Shown here: positions 26,681-38,979 of the stretch, in pieces | Layout: each line of letters begins with the position of its first letter | How positions within the stretch are numbered: position 1 is the stretch's first letter | Assembly: GCA_033961575.1 (NCBI GenBank) | Contig: CM066736.1 | Coordinates: 85,853,352 to 85,917,351, forward strand | DNA from: Aselliscus stoliczkanus | Lineage: Eukaryota > Chordata > Mammalia > Chiroptera > Hipposideridae | Length of the DNA: 64,000 nt | Direction of reading: 5' to 3' | Position numbers and translations under genes: made by a program | Notes under the pieces: generated by a model | What the model was told of the DNA's origin: nothing | The model's input: the letters and a program-made list of their open reading frames with translations, nothing else | The model's database searches: none

Positions 26681-27629
26681 CTGGAAAAAAAACAAAAAAA
26701 CAAAAAAAGGACAATAAGTGATATGGAAGAAAATAAGTTCATTAACTCTTAATCCTGTAAATTTTTAAACATATGTTCCAATAAAATATTTAAAACATTT
26801 TCAAGGGATCTATTCTCGCAATATCTTTATCTGCAAAAAATAAATTCAAAATAAATATTAAATAAAAGTATTTTAAAGGGGAAAATATTAGTAAAGAAAG
26901 GTCAAAACCTGTTAAGATTTATTAGTGATGTTTACCTTACTGGCTCCTTTTACTCTAGATTCGAATTGAGCCCTTAAAACTCGAGGATTTTCTTCTCCCC
27001 TCTTACTCCCACTCTCTGGAACAACTGGTTCCACATGCTCTCCTTTTCTCAAACATCTCTAATGATTAGCCACCGTAGTATTATGAAATCAATCGTGACC
27101 TAGCAACCAGGTTACCAAAGTTCAAATTCTACCTGTCATTAACATTCTGTCTCTTTAACTTCCTTGGGCCTATTTTTCATTGGACAATTTATCGAATTAA
27201 ACTAATAACCATAGGTCCTCACTAAGCATAAAAATTTCATGATTCTACAAACCTTCATGTATGTTGTAAATGTTACAAAACATGAAGACACAACCAAAAG
27301 AGAAATGTGTCAGAGAGGCAGGCAGACATTGCCAACAATCTCCCACCATCCCCTCTGCTGGCCCTGAAGTCGCCTCCATGATGCTCTGTCCCTGTCCTTG
27401 TGTCCTTAGGTTGCTAAAGGATACTATTTCCCAAGCGTGATGCACATACCACTGGCACTTGAGATGATTTTATGTGATACATGGAGAAACTACTTTTTTC
27501 TAATATATGGAAATTTATGTCTCATATACTCAACCCCCATTGGTAAGGCCAATAAGGCAGCAGTGTTTGTTTTTACAGTGGCTGTCTCCTCAGCATGTAA
27601 AACCATTCCTGGCACAAGGTAGACAATAC
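26681..27629. other. Intron 2, first part
   Basis: The T-rich acceptor tract of exon 3 (A-rich on plus, 26683-26707) is followed by AT-rich intron. No repeat family or exon recognised. Confidence 0.5.
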
Positions 27630-27739
27630 TTTTTTTTTTTTTTTTGAGGGCAGTGTTACTGGCCCTCACATGTGGGACCTGAACCGGGGCTGCTGACCTC
27701 CCAAGTCAGCGCCCAACCACCGTGCCACTCGGCTGGCCC
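27630..27739 (-). mobile_element. Type A tRNA-SINE
   Basis: Minus-strand copy from GGGCCAGCCGAGTGGCACG to an A-tail, diverged at several positions. Short TSD AATAC at 27625-27629 and 27740-27744. Same orientation as UVRAG. Confidence 0.9.
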
Positions 27740-28086
27740 AATACATTTTTTTTTTAATCAATAAGTTCACGGGTTATGCTTAGACATAAGTTTAAAAATA
27801 ATGAACTTTAAAAATTTTATTAAGTATGCAACAGTTTAGGTAAAATTCAAATGTAATAAAAATTGTCAAGGTGGTCCACTAATAACTGAAGCTTGGGAAT
27901 TGCCAAGCAGTAAATAAAAAGCAGACCTGGACATAATACTCTTAAGGGCAACCTCTTGTGATTAAAGCACTTTTTGATAAACTTACCATCTACTTTATAC
28001 TTGTCTTCTGTAAAACAAACCAAAAAAAAGGATAATAATTCTATTTTGGTGATAGTCACAATGTATTAAGTGAAAAAACAGGTCCT

Positions 28087-28191
28087 GGACCGGCTGAGTG
28101 GCGCGGTGGTTAAGCGCTGGCTTGGGAAGCCAGCGGCCCTGGTTCAGTCCCACATATGAGGGCCAGTGACACTGCCCTCAAAAAAAAAAAC
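28087..28191 (+). mobile_element. Type A tRNA-SINE
   Basis: GGACCGGCTGAGTGGCGCG head, A-tail, perfect 14-bp TSD AAAAAACAGGTCCT at 28073-28086 and 28192-28205. Confidence 0.95.
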
Positions 28192-28481
28192 AAAAAACAG
28201 GTCCTAAGAGAGAATTTACAACAGGATCCAAATTTTTATTTATGTAATAATGTTTCTTAGATAAAAGCATTAGACTAGTTTTATTTTTTGCTTAGCCGTT
28301 TTCTAATTTTTCTATTTTAAACAATTATTTTAATTGTTATATTAAAAATTGTATCTAATTTTTAGATAGTCCAGCTAATGTTATAAATGAACAATCTTTT
28401 AAAGATATATATTCTAAGACACTTGAATCTATAGGATAAACTTTTAGAAGTAAAACTGCGAGATAAAAAGAAAAATAGTTT

Positions 28482-28880
28482 GGGCCAGCTGAGTGGCTCA
28501 GTTGGTTAAGAGCTCTGAGCAACAGGGTCGCCAGTTCATTTCCCACATGGGCCAGTGAGCTGCACCTGAATTGAATTGTTGCTGAGCTGCAAAAGGTGGC
28601 AGAATGGCTCAGCTGGTGAGAGCATGTACTCCTAACAACAAGGTTGCTGGTTCGATTCCCACAGGGGATGGTGGGCTATGCCCACCGCAACTAAGATTGA
28701 ACACAGCACCTTGAGCTGAGCAGCCACAAGTTGCCAACAGGCGGCCAGATGGTGACTGGACTTGGAGCTGAGCTAGCTGCGCCCTCCACAACTAAGACTG
28801 AAGGACAACTTGGCTGGTCCCCTTCCCCAATTCCCCAACACTGTTCCCCTTCCTCAATTCCCCAATAAAATCTTAAAATG
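28482..28880 (+). mobile_element. Type D dimeric SINE with a type B tail
   Basis: Two tRNA-like heads (about 28483 and 28600) are followed by GGACTTGGAGCTGAGC and by the pyrimidine-rich CCCCTTCCCCAATTCCCC tail, with AATAAAATCTT, that characterises type B. The flanks AGAAAAATAGTTT and AGAAAAGATAGTTT look like a diverged TSD. Confidence 0.88.
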
Positions 28881-30702
28881 AAATTTAAGAAAAGATAGTT
28901 TGCGTTTTATAAATATTGCCAATTGTTCTCTAAAAATACAGTACCAATTTACAATCCCACTTATGAAAATACCTGTTTCCTCAACACTATGCAACCGTAA
29001 GTATTATTCTTTTCATTTCTTTCAAATCGCTAACCAATTATTCTAACCATAAATTAACTATATAAATATATGTGTGTATGTATACATGTGTTTACATACA
29101 TATATTCTAATTTATATGTGCCATATATATTTTTAGGGGAAAAAAAAGACTAAAAGGGCTAAAAAAGTGTTTTATAACACAAGATTTTGTTCTCTGGAGA
29201 TTTGATAACTGGTGTTTGATTTAAGTTACGTCAAAGGCAGACAGTCTCCTAAAAGCACTAAAAGATGTCAAAAATAAAAAATACATATAATAACAAAACC
29301 TCACGTATACCTTCTTAGGAGCTGATGTGAATTCAGCTGAAATAACTTAGAAATCAGCATTTCAGATAGTCCTCCAATTAAAAAAACAACAACTTTCTTT
29401 TAAAACTAACAAATGATGCCACTAAACAGGTGGTTTTCTGAGAAGAGCCAATTGGCCTTCTCTCATGGTCATCCTATACCAAGGGCCACAGAATGATCAT
29501 GAAATGAATATTCATGTATGTTCATAACATAAGGTGGTATTAATTCGGTTTAGTAAGGAAAGGGCTTCAGCTTCCTGGCTCCTCCTCTGGTAGTTAAGTT
29601 ATAACCAGCCCAACATGTGGAACTGAGTCCCTAGCCAAGGGCTCACCAGTTAATGACAGCCTCAAAACCACTATCAAACACTGAAATTCCTGTGGTCTGT
29701 CACCAGATATTCCCTAATTGTGTTACTGATCATTTTATTGAGGGAGCTTCAAGAAACAGTCTATGAAAACTCCTTAGCTCATGATGTAATCTGAGCGAGA
29801 AGACAAAACACAAAAACAAAAATGCAAGATGACAAAAAACAAAAACAAAAAATCACTTTGCTTTCATCGAAACTCTTAGACAGGTTTCTTTTACATCATG
29901 GTCATCAACCAGTCCCACCAGTACTCTCTTTTTAGAAACCACTTCTTATTATTGTTAACATTACAATGCTAACAACAATTGTTATCATTTACCAAATATC
30001 TGAAATGTGTTAAGTACTCTGTTAATTACTCTCATCAGAGATAACATTGGAGCAAGGACAGAGAAGTTCTATGAAGATAACTCAGGACTGATTATATAGA
30101 AACCTATCAAAAATTTAAAATACTTCTGGCGTTGTCATATATTGCTACTGATAAAACCGTTTAATGAGCAGCACACCAAATGTATTACGACCTACAAAAA
30201 TGCTTATATCCTTTAGACAAATAATGACCAAACTGTTTCATTTTCCTTCTGAACATATAGGAAGACAACATTTCCCAGTCCCCTTTTCAACTAAAAAGGA
30301 TGGTGCAACTGATTTATGGTCAAAGGAATGTGACAGAATTGAGGTGGGCCATTTTCATTTTTAAAATCTCCCTCAAATAATCCTTCTTGCCATGCCAGAA
30401 GTCATGTGTTGATGGCTGCAGTGTTCCAAAATAGAAGGAGCCTGGACACCTGAGTCACCACGTAGAGGAAAGCTGCCAAGACAGTACCTGATAAAGAATA
30501 TCTGCGCTGGACTTTAGAATAAGAAATGTTATGTTAAACTACTGAAATGTGTGGTATGTTATAGTAGCCAACAATAATTATTCAGATTAAAATAATTGCT
30601 TATAAAATATGCAACGGTTAGAGTGAAAAATAAAAATGAAATCAAATTATGTGAAAATGGCAGAATTTAGAGTCCTTTTTTCATCCTCACAAATTATTTT
30701 AA
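28881..30702. other. Intron 2, middle
   Basis: AT-rich intron with short TA/TG runs near 29060-29130 and A-rich runs near 29808-29860. No exon or assigned repeat. Confidence 0.4.
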
Positions 30703-31072
30703 GGGGTGGCAGCGTGGCTCAGTTGGTTAGAGTGCGAGCTCTGAGAAGCAGGGTTGCTGGTTCGATTCCCACATGGGCCAGTGAGCTGTGCCCTCCACAA
30801 CTAGAGAGAAGACAACAACTTGAGCTGAGCTGCTGCTGAGCTGTCAATGGGCAGCCAGATGGCTCAGTTGGTTAGAGCACGTGCTCTTAACAACAAGTTT
30901 GCCGGTTTGATTCCTGCATTGGATGGTGGGCTGTGCCCTCTGCAACTAGATTGAAAACGGCCACTGGACTTGGAGCTGAGCTGCGCCCTCCACAACTAGA
31001 TTGAAGGACAATGACTTGACTTGGAGCTGATGGGTCCTGGGAAAAACACACTGTTCTCCAATAGTTAAAAAA
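30703..31072 (+). mobile_element. Type D dimeric tRNA-SINE
   Basis: Near-complete dimer: head 1 at 30703, head 2 at about 30849, then GGACTTGGAGCTGAGCTGCG and GGGAAAAACACACTG before the A-tail. Perfect 12-bp TSD AAATTATTTTAA at 30691-30702 and 31073-31084. Confidence 0.95.
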
Positions 31073-31349
31073 AAATTATTTTAACACTATTTACATGAGG
31101 GCAGGGGGGTTCTACTCTATATAATTCCTGATTAAATTTTTTAATGAGCATATGCTAAAAGAAAAAAGAAAAAAGTTGTTAAGCAACTACTGCTTTAACA
31201 ACTGTTTTTAAAAGTAGTTAAAACCAAAAAGATAAAATGTCATTTGAATTTTTTATCTTTTCCACAGGACAAAATTCAAATCAGTCCTTAGAACCTCCTA
31301 TTAAAATAATGCAACTCTTTGTAAATATAAATAAATTTTTAATAATATC

Positions 31350-31570
31350 TTACGGAGTGTTATTACCTTATCTCAATTGATCCTCATAAAAATCTGTCTT
31401 GCTGACTTTATAAAACCTCATTCTCTCCACTTTACAAATGGGAAAAATGAGGTTCAAAAAGCCATGATCTTTACCCAAAGTCACACAGCTAATAAACAGA
31501 TTAGCTAGAACTAGTTATCTATGTATTTTCAGTCCTAAACCAATATTCCTATCATTATACCATGCTTCCT
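31350..31570 (-). repeat. MIR SINE
   Basis: Reversed MIR: AATTGATCCTCATAAAAATC, CACTTTACAAATGGGAAAAA, CAAAGTCACACAGCTAATAA. 31571-32157 up to the exon 2 donor has nothing recognised. Confidence 0.7.
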
Positions 31571-32098
31571 CTCTTATACCATCCAACATAGGTCAACTGA
31601 TTACATCAAAGTGCCTTTCATCAAAAATGTATTCGAAAGATGCTTGTGATCTTGAATCAGATATTTGGTCTAATTTTAGAACTGTCACTTATGGAAGAAT
31701 CTAAATTTCAACACACGAAACTGAATTCAAAAGAACTATGCCATTCTTCTAAAAATGACCTATATACACAGGAATTACAGACAGGAGAAGATACAAACTA
31801 GGTCCCAATTTTACCATACTATTAAAGAAATCAATTACATCTTAAAGAATAGCAAATTAGTACTGGATATTGGACTCATATAATCTATTTTAAATGGTAG
31901 CTATTGGAATAAAGATATTAAGAGCTAACATTCATAAAGAAATGATAAACTTATCAACATAAGGGTTAATTATCTGAAAGAACTGTCCAAATGTCATGTT
32001 TAATATACGAGTATATAACAACTGCTCATGAAATAGTCTCAGCCAGCATGACAATTTAGCTTTCCAAAAAACAATAACAGCAAGAGGCACTTGTGTTA

Positions 32099-32275
<177 letters not shown>

Positions 32276-32369
32276 CTAAAAAAGAATCACACACAAAAAT
32301 AGGGGCATTCAGCTTTTTCCTCCTATAAGATTTTCTGAAAGTTTACAATTCAAAAATGAAAGACAGTAA

Positions 32370-32590
32370 GTTGTGCCACTTACTCCTTTACTGGTTGAGC
32401 CGGCGCCCTTAACCCAGTCGCTTCTTCATGCCTCAGCACTCATTTTGTCAAGTAGAAATTACACCTGCCCTCTCTCATTTACAAGGTTACAACATGTCAT
32501 TTTCATGTTGTGAGCATGAAATGACAATATGAAATACTTTCAAAAAGCGTAAATGTTATATAAGTGCAATATACCTGTAGAATAGTGTTA
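32370..32590 (+). repeat. MIR SINE near exon 2
   Basis: Diverged MIR (GCCACTTACTCC, CTTCATGCCTCAGC) about 95 bp upstream of the exon 2 acceptor, in intron 1. 32591-33559 after it shows nothing recognised. Confidence 0.5.
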
Positions 32591-33559
32591 ATATATCCTG
32601 GAACCTGAGCTAAGTAGTAATTTTCTTTCTTCCCTTCAGAAGGCTGCTGCTGGATATGCAAAGTCCATCTCACATCAACAGAAAAATCAGCAGTTATTAC
32701 ATATATACATTCTGTTGCTAGTTCAGTCTGGATTCCAGATCATCTGTACAACCAGGAAAAGAGGCCAAAGCCAAACTCACTGCTCACTCCATCCAGCCAA
32801 TAACCCAACAGTTGTGAGCTTAAATTAAATTCTCACTTGACTAGCAACCAACCAATCTCTATTTGTTATCAGGCCTCCTTCCCAACAATTTCTCAAACTA
32901 GGATGCATGAATTATTTGGAGTCACGAGTACTGGGAAGGCAAAAGCTCCTTAAGCAACATGAGAAATCAACAAAAATACAAAATAATTTAAGGGACAGCC
33001 AAATAATCTCACATCACAAAAAGAAAACATTGGCAATGCTGATATCTGAGCACATCCGATTTATTCCCAAAAGCTAGATCCCTGTGTCAAATAATTATTT
33101 TCAGAGATTTAGAAATAGAAGCCAAGTGCTCAGTTTTGAAATATGCTTAAAGCTCTCCCTTTGGACTACAAGACAGCCCATTCTACTGAGGCAAGCCCAT
33201 CTTCAATTACAAGTGCTGTCAGCCAGAAAAGCAGTTCTTTCTTTCTGTGCACATACCAACCCAATCCTATCTCCTAATCCAAAGATTTAAGATTCTTTGA
33301 GAGAGAAGGTTATTGTCTGATAAATCTGTTTAACCCTCTAAGTATGAAAAGTCCCAAATGTATTTACAAAAAGTTCATAGAGCTTTCTCTAGGAGGCTTG
33401 TTTTTCTACAATCTGCCAATGGTTTCCAATTCACATCCTGGGTTAGAGTAACTATTTCCTCCCACTATATATTTTTCATTAGCCCTCTCAGTCAAGATCT
33501 ACCATTAACAGGAACCATTAATTGCCTATACACAACAATCACATTTATTTTGCTCTAAG

Positions 33560-33999
33560 ATTGCAATCTTGTCCTCTATTCGAGACCTGACAATATTACC
33601 TAGAGCCTCTAGCATAAGGTTCAAACTTCCCAATATGGTTTTCAAAGCCCTGTGCCATCAGACCTCTCCACATCCTGTCCTACTTCCCACTAGGTCCTTC
33701 CACATACCGAACCCCTTAATCACACGACAGCTTACGATTCTATGAAAAAGATCACAGCATGTTCCTAGCTCCATGTTTTTGCTAATGCTAGCCCCTCAAT
33801 CTAGAATACCATTCTGTTTAAGGAGATCCTATTTCCACTTCCAAGTTAAGGAGAGAAGGTTCCTCCTCCTTCCTGATTCTCTAGCTGAAATTAATGGCTC
33901 CTTTCTTAGAATAAATAAGAACTTTGCTTCTGTCTCCACTATATCACTTAACTTCATTCAGCCTTGTGTTATAGTTTACAGTTATGTCCCCTAGTCATC
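33560..33999 (+). repeat. L2 LINE fragment
   Basis: AGGTTCAAACTTCCCAATAT, CCTGTGCCATCAGACCTCTC and TTTGCTAATGCTAGCCCC follow the order of the L2 3' region. Strongly decayed. Confidence 0.5.
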
Positions 34000-34015
34000 A
34001 AGAAAGAATAGACTT

Positions 34016-34443
34016 AGACCGGCCGAGTGGCGCATTGGTTAAGAGCTGGTTTGGGGATGCAAGCAGCCCCAGTTCGGATCCCACATATGAGGGCCATTGA
34101 CACTGCCCTCTACAGTTAACAACAGCTCCACCTAGAACTGGGCTGCACGAGCCCCGGCGACGGTGTAGGCTGCAGCCCCTGCTGCAGTGGGCTGCCATAG
34201 GCTACAGTGAGTGGCCGGCAGCCAGTGTGAGCAGCTGGCAGCCAGCATGAGCTGCCAATAGCCGCAGTGAGCGGCCGTCCAGAGGCCGACGACCAATTCG
34301 CCTCATCCGGGAAGAGCGCAATGACGATACCAACATGGGCCAGTGAAGCAACGTCCTCCGCAACTAGACTGAAGAACAAAAGGACAGCAACTTGTCTGTT
34401 CCCTTCCCCCAATTCCCCAATAAAAAATCTTTAAAAAAAAAAA
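34016..34443 (+). mobile_element. Type B long composite SINE
   Basis: Head CCGGCCGAGTGGCGCATTGG, body with two copies of the ~20-bp GGCAGCCAG..GAGC repeat, then CTCATCCGGGAAGAGCGCAA and a tail with AATAAAAAATCTTT. Perfect 16-bp TSD AAGAAAGAATAGACTT at 34000-34015 and 34444-34459. Confidence 0.95.
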
Positions 34444-34484
34444 AAGAAAGAATAGACTTGATGACAAAGACCATTACCATCACT

Positions 34485-34620
34485 AGACTGTTAGCATTTA
34501 TTAAACGCTTACTGTGTGCCATGTACTGTGCTAAACACTTCATACATGTGATCTGATTTAGTCCTCATAACAATCCTATAAAGTTAGAATTATTCATTAT
34601 CATTATTCATTTCTTTATCC
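34485..34620 (-). repeat. MIR SINE fragment
   Basis: AACGCTTACTGTGTGCCATG and GATTTAGTCCTCATAACAAT are the reversed 3' half of MIR. Confidence 0.65.
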
Positions 34621-34740
34621 CAACATTTCTAAATAACCAAATATAAACAAAGAAACGTAATAGTCAATAATAAATGAGAGGGATATCTCAAAAGAAGGAA
34701 AGAAAGCAGAAAGTAAGCAAAGGGGTTATACCTATATACA

Positions 34741-34963
34741 GAGTATGCCAAAATAATGTATACACATTTTAAGAAAGGAAAAGTGTATTAAAATTGTAAT
34801 GCTCAATATATACCTATAACAAAAGATGAATACATGTCACGTTTGACTCCTGCAATTCCAACAGGTGTTCAAAGTGTCCAGACACTTCTGATTATGGTGA
34901 ACTACTGTTTGAGCAATGTTGACCAAACTGTTGTCCATTTGTATATATTTTTTTGTTAGCCCC
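34741..34963 (-). mobile_element. Putative Tc1/mariner-type non-autonomous element
   Basis: The ends form a degenerate inverted repeat: GTATGCCAAAATAATGTATA at the left, and GGGGCTAACAAAAAAATATA reading inwards from the right. On the minus strand one frame reads SGHFEHLLELQ near 34850-34885, like the C-terminal HFEHLL signature of some Tc1/mariner-superfamily transposases. Flanks are TA-rich, so the TA duplication cannot be proved. Confidence 0.4.
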
Positions 34964-35130
34964 TATATGTATGTGTGTATGTGTGTGTATTTTCACTATA
35001 TATATATATTTATATAACTATTTAAATATTTTTTTTCACTGTATATGTGTATATATATTTTTTTCACTATATGTGTGTATATATATATTTACATATATAT
35101 ACATATATATAACTGTCTCCTGTATTTATA
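34964..35130. repeat. TA/TG-rich low-complexity tract
   Basis: Alternating TATA, TGTG and TTTTT blocks. Open frames here are low-complexity. 35131-35872 after it shows no recognised feature. Confidence 0.8.
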
Positions 35131-35884
35131 TATACCTAATAGGTATAATTTGGTCTTTACACTTCTCATTGCTACAGAAGACAAAGCAATGACCTACTCT
35201 TAAACCCAAGAGAATAATTTTATGACAAATACAATGACAATGGAACTGACTGCCTTACAAAGCAGTATGCAGGGCTTGGACAGAGACTGAATCTGTAAAG
35301 CCTGCACAGATATTGCTAAAGAAATCTTTGTATTATGTATGAAGTCAGCACAACTACCTCCAATGCACCTTCAGACTCCAAGCTCTAGGGTTCTAAAATC
35401 AGCAATGGAGTGTACTCATCTGGGTGGATTACCAATGTCTCATTATTATCCCTAAGCTTCCCTCTACGGATGTGGATAAAACAGAACTGACTATATTAGG
35501 GCATTTTATAAGAAGGTTTACAAACAAACCAAAATCTCTACAAATTAGCCAACTATACTTAAAGCACTGAGATTAGATTGTACGACTGTTTGCCTTTTCC
35601 CTTATTTTATTTCAAAAGCATTAGCGTAAGTATTCCCATTACACAGTGATTAATTAAAATACAAGGTGCCCCAGCAGCTGAAAGAGACAAAGGTAATCAA
35701 CTCTTTATGGATAAATTACTGATGTCACCTTGGTGACATGCAGTAAATGTCCTCACAAGCCCTCTTGGGCCCTTTGCCTTGACTTCTTTAATAACATTCA
35801 TTCCAATTTTATCATAAAGCTGCCTTTACTTTTGAAAACTGCTAAACTCTAATAAAATGGACTTTAATTAATAATAATGTGCCA

Positions 35885-35985
35885 GGGCCGGCCAAGTGGC
35901 GCGGAGGTTAAGCACTGACTTAGGAAGCCAGTGGCCCCGGTTCGGGTCCCACATATGAGGGCCAGTGACACTGCCCTCAAATGAA

Positions 35986-36024
<39 letters not shown>

Positions 36025-36033
36025 ATTTAAAAA
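35885..36033 (+). mobile_element. Type A tRNA-SINE with (AAAT)n tail
   Basis: GGGCCGGCCAAGTGGCGCG head; the tail has become an AAAT array (about 35985-36026). Perfect 12-bp TSD AATAATGTGCCA at 35873-35884 and 36034-36045. Confidence 0.95.
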
Positions 36034-36378
36034 AATAATGTGCCAATGTTACTTTTTAGTTTTGACAAATGTAAAATGGTAACATGAGATGTCAACACTA
36101 GGGGAGACTGAATGAAGGGCATTCTCCGTGTTATCTTGGCAACTTTTCTGTAAATCTCAAATTATTCCAAAATAAAAAGTTTATTTTTTTTTAAGTCATT
36201 TCCTTTTTCAGAGTTAATAGGAGAGGATGTGGGACAAAAAGAGTGCCAATAAAACATTTCACAAGCATTACTTAAGTAGAACTCTTCTCCATTCCCACCG
36301 TTCATCTCTTTCCTTCAGTATCCCATCTCCTTTCCTCCCCTTCCCCCGAGATTTACTGCAATTAAAAAGAAACACTGG

Positions 36379-36481
36379 GGGCCGGTCGAGTGGCGCGGCG
36401 GTTAAGCGCTGGCTTCAGAAGCCAGCGGCCCCGGTTTGGGTCCCACTTATGAGGGGCAGTGACACTGCCCTGAAAAAAAAA
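36379..36481 (+). mobile_element. Type A tRNA-SINE
   Basis: GGGCCGGTCGAGTGGCGCG head, A-tail, perfect 15-bp TSD AAAAAGAAACACTGG at 36364-36378 and 36482-36496. Confidence 0.95.
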
Positions 36482-36889
36482 AAAAAGAAACACTGGCAGG
36501 TTAAACTAGAAACTCGCAAAAATAATTATCTATGGGGGTGAGAATAGACTGGAGGGAACAGAGATAAAAGCAAGATTTCCCTGATGCTTATTTATGTAGT
36601 TTTGACTTTTGTACCATATTTCATGTACTCAAAAGATAAAGTTAAATAAGAAAAGCTTAAATCAACTAAATCTAGTCCAAAATATAATGGCAATACCAAA
36701 AATTACCACCAGTTTTAGGATATATCATCCATCTTTGCCCAAATTATTACCCTATAATCAAAGGAATGCTAAAGCACTCAGGGTGATCTAAAGGATCCTC
36801 GTTGGTTCTCAGTTCCCCAGAAGATGTATACTTGACCAAAAGAACATGTAATTATACCTAACACGGAAATATGGGTCGTTCCAGATGTC

Positions 36890-37020
36890 CATCTTCCCCA
36901 ACTAAAATACAAGTTCTACGAGGGAAGACGCTTTATTTACAGTTGTATCTCCAACACCTAGATGAGTACCTAGCAAACACCTGGCACACAATAAATGTTT
37001 AACTGAATTAATAAATCTCC
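36890..37020 (+). repeat. L2 LINE 3' end
   Basis: AAGTTCTACGAGGGAAGACG to CCTGGCACACAATAAATG is the L2 3' terminus. 36497-36889 and 37021-37430 show nothing else recognised. Confidence 0.6.
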
Positions 37021-37444
37021 AGTGAATTAGCCCAGTCAAGAAGGTCCTTGTATGACCAAGGCCTTGCAATGGTCCTGAGAGGCCTGGAACGCTTAGTGGG
37101 TTCTGACACCCACCCACCAGATGGTGAGAGAAAATAGAACACTTCAAACGTAAGAACAAAAATTGGGATGAAGTCTTAGCACTGCATCTGGACTACAACA
37201 AACCCTTAGGACTCACCGACCCACAGGTGCTCTTGGCTACTTCATGGCCTGGTGGCACCGTCTAGCATAAAGACACTGCTTTAGACCATGTCTAAGTACA
37301 AAGAAATATCAGAGCATCTCTTCAAACAGTCCATCAAAAGATAGTTAAAATCAAATCTGTCTCTGTGATCTAAATTGGCTCAAATGTCTCCGAAAAGTAA
37401 AAATATTGAGTAATTAAATTACACATACTTTGGGATTCCTCTTT

Positions 37445-37912
37445 TTCTGTTTTTTTTTTTGTTTGTTTTTTTTTTAAAGATTTTTTATTGGCGAACTGGG
37501 GAAGGGGAACAGCTTTGGAGAATCGGGGAAGGGGAACAGACAAGTTGCTGTCTTTTTGTTCTTCAGTCTAGTTGTGGAGGGCATTGCTTCACTGGCCCAT
37601 GTTGGTATCGTCATTGCGTTCTTCCCAGATGAGGCAGATCAGTCGCCAACCTCTGGATGGTCGCTCATTGCAGCTATTGGCAGCTCACGCTGGCTGCCAG
37701 CTGCTCACGCTGGCTGCCGGCCACTCACTAGCCTATGGCAGCCCACTGCAGCAGGGGCTGCAGCTATGCCGTCCCGGGGCTCACAGCCCAGCTCCAGGTG
37801 GAGCTGTTGTTAGCTGTAAAGGGCAGTGTCACTGGCCCTCATATGTGGGATCCGAACCCGGGCTGTTGGCGTCCCAAGCCAGCTGTTAACCAATGCGCCA
37901 CTTGGCCAACCC
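37445..37912 (-). mobile_element. Type B long composite SINE, UVRAG-sense
   Basis: Complete type B copy on the minus strand with two internal repeat units and a tail reading CCAATAAAAAATCTTT on the gene strand. Perfect 14-bp TSD TGGGATTCCTCTTT at 37431-37444 and 37913-37926. The only type B copy sharing UVRAG orientation. Confidence 0.95.
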
Positions 37913-37926
37913 TGGGATTCCTCTTT

Positions 37927-38979
37927 GAGATAACATTCCATGCAGTTTTCTTTACCAGTAATCTCATTAAATGTTCTCAAATGCTCCTCACTTTCACAGC
38001 TATAAAAATGTTCTTGGGGTATCATTGTACAGCAGTAGCTTTAGGCAGCCAGCTAGTACACTAATGAGGCCCATCCCCAAAACTAAAGCTGAATAGGTTT
38101 AATTTTTAAGTTGGAATTAACATAATTTTAAAATCTTTGAATCACTACCTATAAGACGTCTATAGAGAGGTTAAAAACATTCACTAACATAAAACATTAA
38201 AACCTCCTCTTCACCTTTCATTTGGAGGACTAAAAGATGTCATTAAAGCACAACTCTGCTTCTTGAAATGTTGGCAGTGGGCAAGGCCAGTATCGCCCTA
38301 AATTCCTTAACTTTTTAACAAATCTTTCAAGAATAAATTCTAAAACAAGACTTAAGTGGCACGCATTGTATATTTGAAACATTTGCTTTAGTAAAAACAT
38401 ACATATCAATTACTCATTAGTATGATTGTAAACTGATGCCTCTAAAGAACCTAAAATGGCTATTTCTTGTTAATATTACTAATGTTCTTAGAAGATGGCT
38501 TTAAAACCTAATAGTAGTCTAAAGGAAATTTTGTTTTGATTTTGTATTTCTTGTTTGTTTTGTCTTCCCAGCACCTATATGGTTAAAAACAAACACAGAT
38601 TTTCCTTTGTAGAACCACACTCTCCTACTATTAATGTACTTTATTCTTCTTGTAGAACTAACCCCACCTCCAACTCCAAGGATGTTCGTATGACTCGGAT
38701 CAGGTCATCCCTCGGACCATAACATATGACTCAATCAGGGTCCATAAGAGACCAAGAAATTGATTAAACTGTTGGGAGTTCCTTTATTTTTTCCTACTAA
38801 TCCTGAACCTGGGAGGATATAAGGCTAGAAATTCAGGCAGCCATCTTTCCATCACAGTGAAACCTGAAAATGAAACCAACAAGAGAACGGAATCAAGAGA
38901 TGTAGGATTCAGGCCCTGCCAACAGAATTTAAGTCTTTGCATCAAACCATACCTAAAATGAAAACTATAATCAAAACAC
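37927..38979. other. Intron 1, mostly unassigned
   Basis: 37927-38640 shows nothing recognised. 38640-38920 (CATATGACTCAATCAGGGTC, GGATATAAGGCTAG, CAGCCATCTTTCC) looks like an old dispersed repeat of unassigned family. Confidence 0.35.
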
